Position numbers and translations under genes: made by a program. Below, piece by piece: positions 63,999 through 64,000 of a stretch of 64,000 nt of DNA (the stretch's first letter is position 1; the number at the start of each line of letters is the position of its first letter). The notes under the pieces are model-generated. The model was not told the origin of the DNA. It did not search any database and saw only the letters and a list, made by a program, of their open reading frames with translations. The DNA comes from Desertivirga arenae (GTDB lineage: Bacteria; Bacteroidota; Bacteroidia; Sphingobacteriales; Sphingobacteriaceae), in the NCBI RefSeq assembly GCF_017355785.1, contig NZ_JAFEWE010000017.1, forward strand, positions 1-64,000. Reading direction: 5' to 3'.

Positions 63999-64000
63999 TT

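Overview
The window looks like a Bacteroidota chromosome, most probably Sphingobacteriaceae (Pedobacter-like). Support comes from a SusC/SusD pair with its own ECF sigma factor and FecR-type anti-sigma factor, several promoters of the Bacteroidota type (TTTG about 19-21 bases before TAnnTTTG), Cys-poor zinc-free forms of bL36, uS14 and uS4, and the generally weak Shine-Dalgarno sequences. No prophage, CRISPR array or rRNA is visible. One tRNA gene is present. The identification rests on gene content and promoter style only.

Region 1 (1-15381, minus strand) is the S10-spc-alpha ribosomal protein supercluster, rplC to rplQ, with secY, map, infA, rpmJ and rpoA in their usual places. It begins at rplC, not rpsJ, behind a well-matched promoter. 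Internal promoters before rpsH and infA, several intergenic hairpins and two short repeat insertions suggest at least three overlapping transcription units. A partial ORF resembling a transposase N-terminus sits at the left edge.

Region 2 (15382-36000) is accessory. It holds a gene-free stretch with an 11-bp tandem repeat, an unrecognised gene, an exported PI-PLC-like phosphodiesterase, an exported metallophosphoesterase, the sigma/anti-sigma/SusC/SusD uptake locus, a DUF1801 protein, lipoproteins, a three-gene ethanolamine operon (permease, EutB, EutC), a prephenate dehydrogenase of the fungal TYR1 type, an alkaline-phosphatase-fold hydrolase and Lnt. Phosphodiester and ethanolamine genes recur here, which fits scavenging of phospholipid head groups, but that is inference.

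Region 3 (37300-51100) carries a siroheme/sulfite reductase operon with an Rrf2 regulator, a 2OG-Fe(II) oxygenase, a short glucan phosphorylase homologue whose PLP lysine position is serine, DgkA, RecO, a response regulator, GrpE/DnaJ, an FtsE-like ATPase with a LuxC-type acyl-CoA reductase, a ferredoxin and two ferritin-like stress proteins.

Region 4 (51557-64000, plus strand) contains a four-gene sensory module (hybrid histidine kinase, CheR, CheB, second hybrid kinase), tRNA-Leu(UAG), the trigger factor-ClpP-ClpX proteostasis set, AMP nucleosidase and a PLP enzyme of the cysteine synthase/cystathionine beta-synthase family.

The items I would look at first are the lysine-less glucan phosphorylase homologue, the fungal-type prephenate dehydrogenase, the sulfite reductase with a HEPN-like C-terminal extension, and the structured leader and internal promoter before rpsH.
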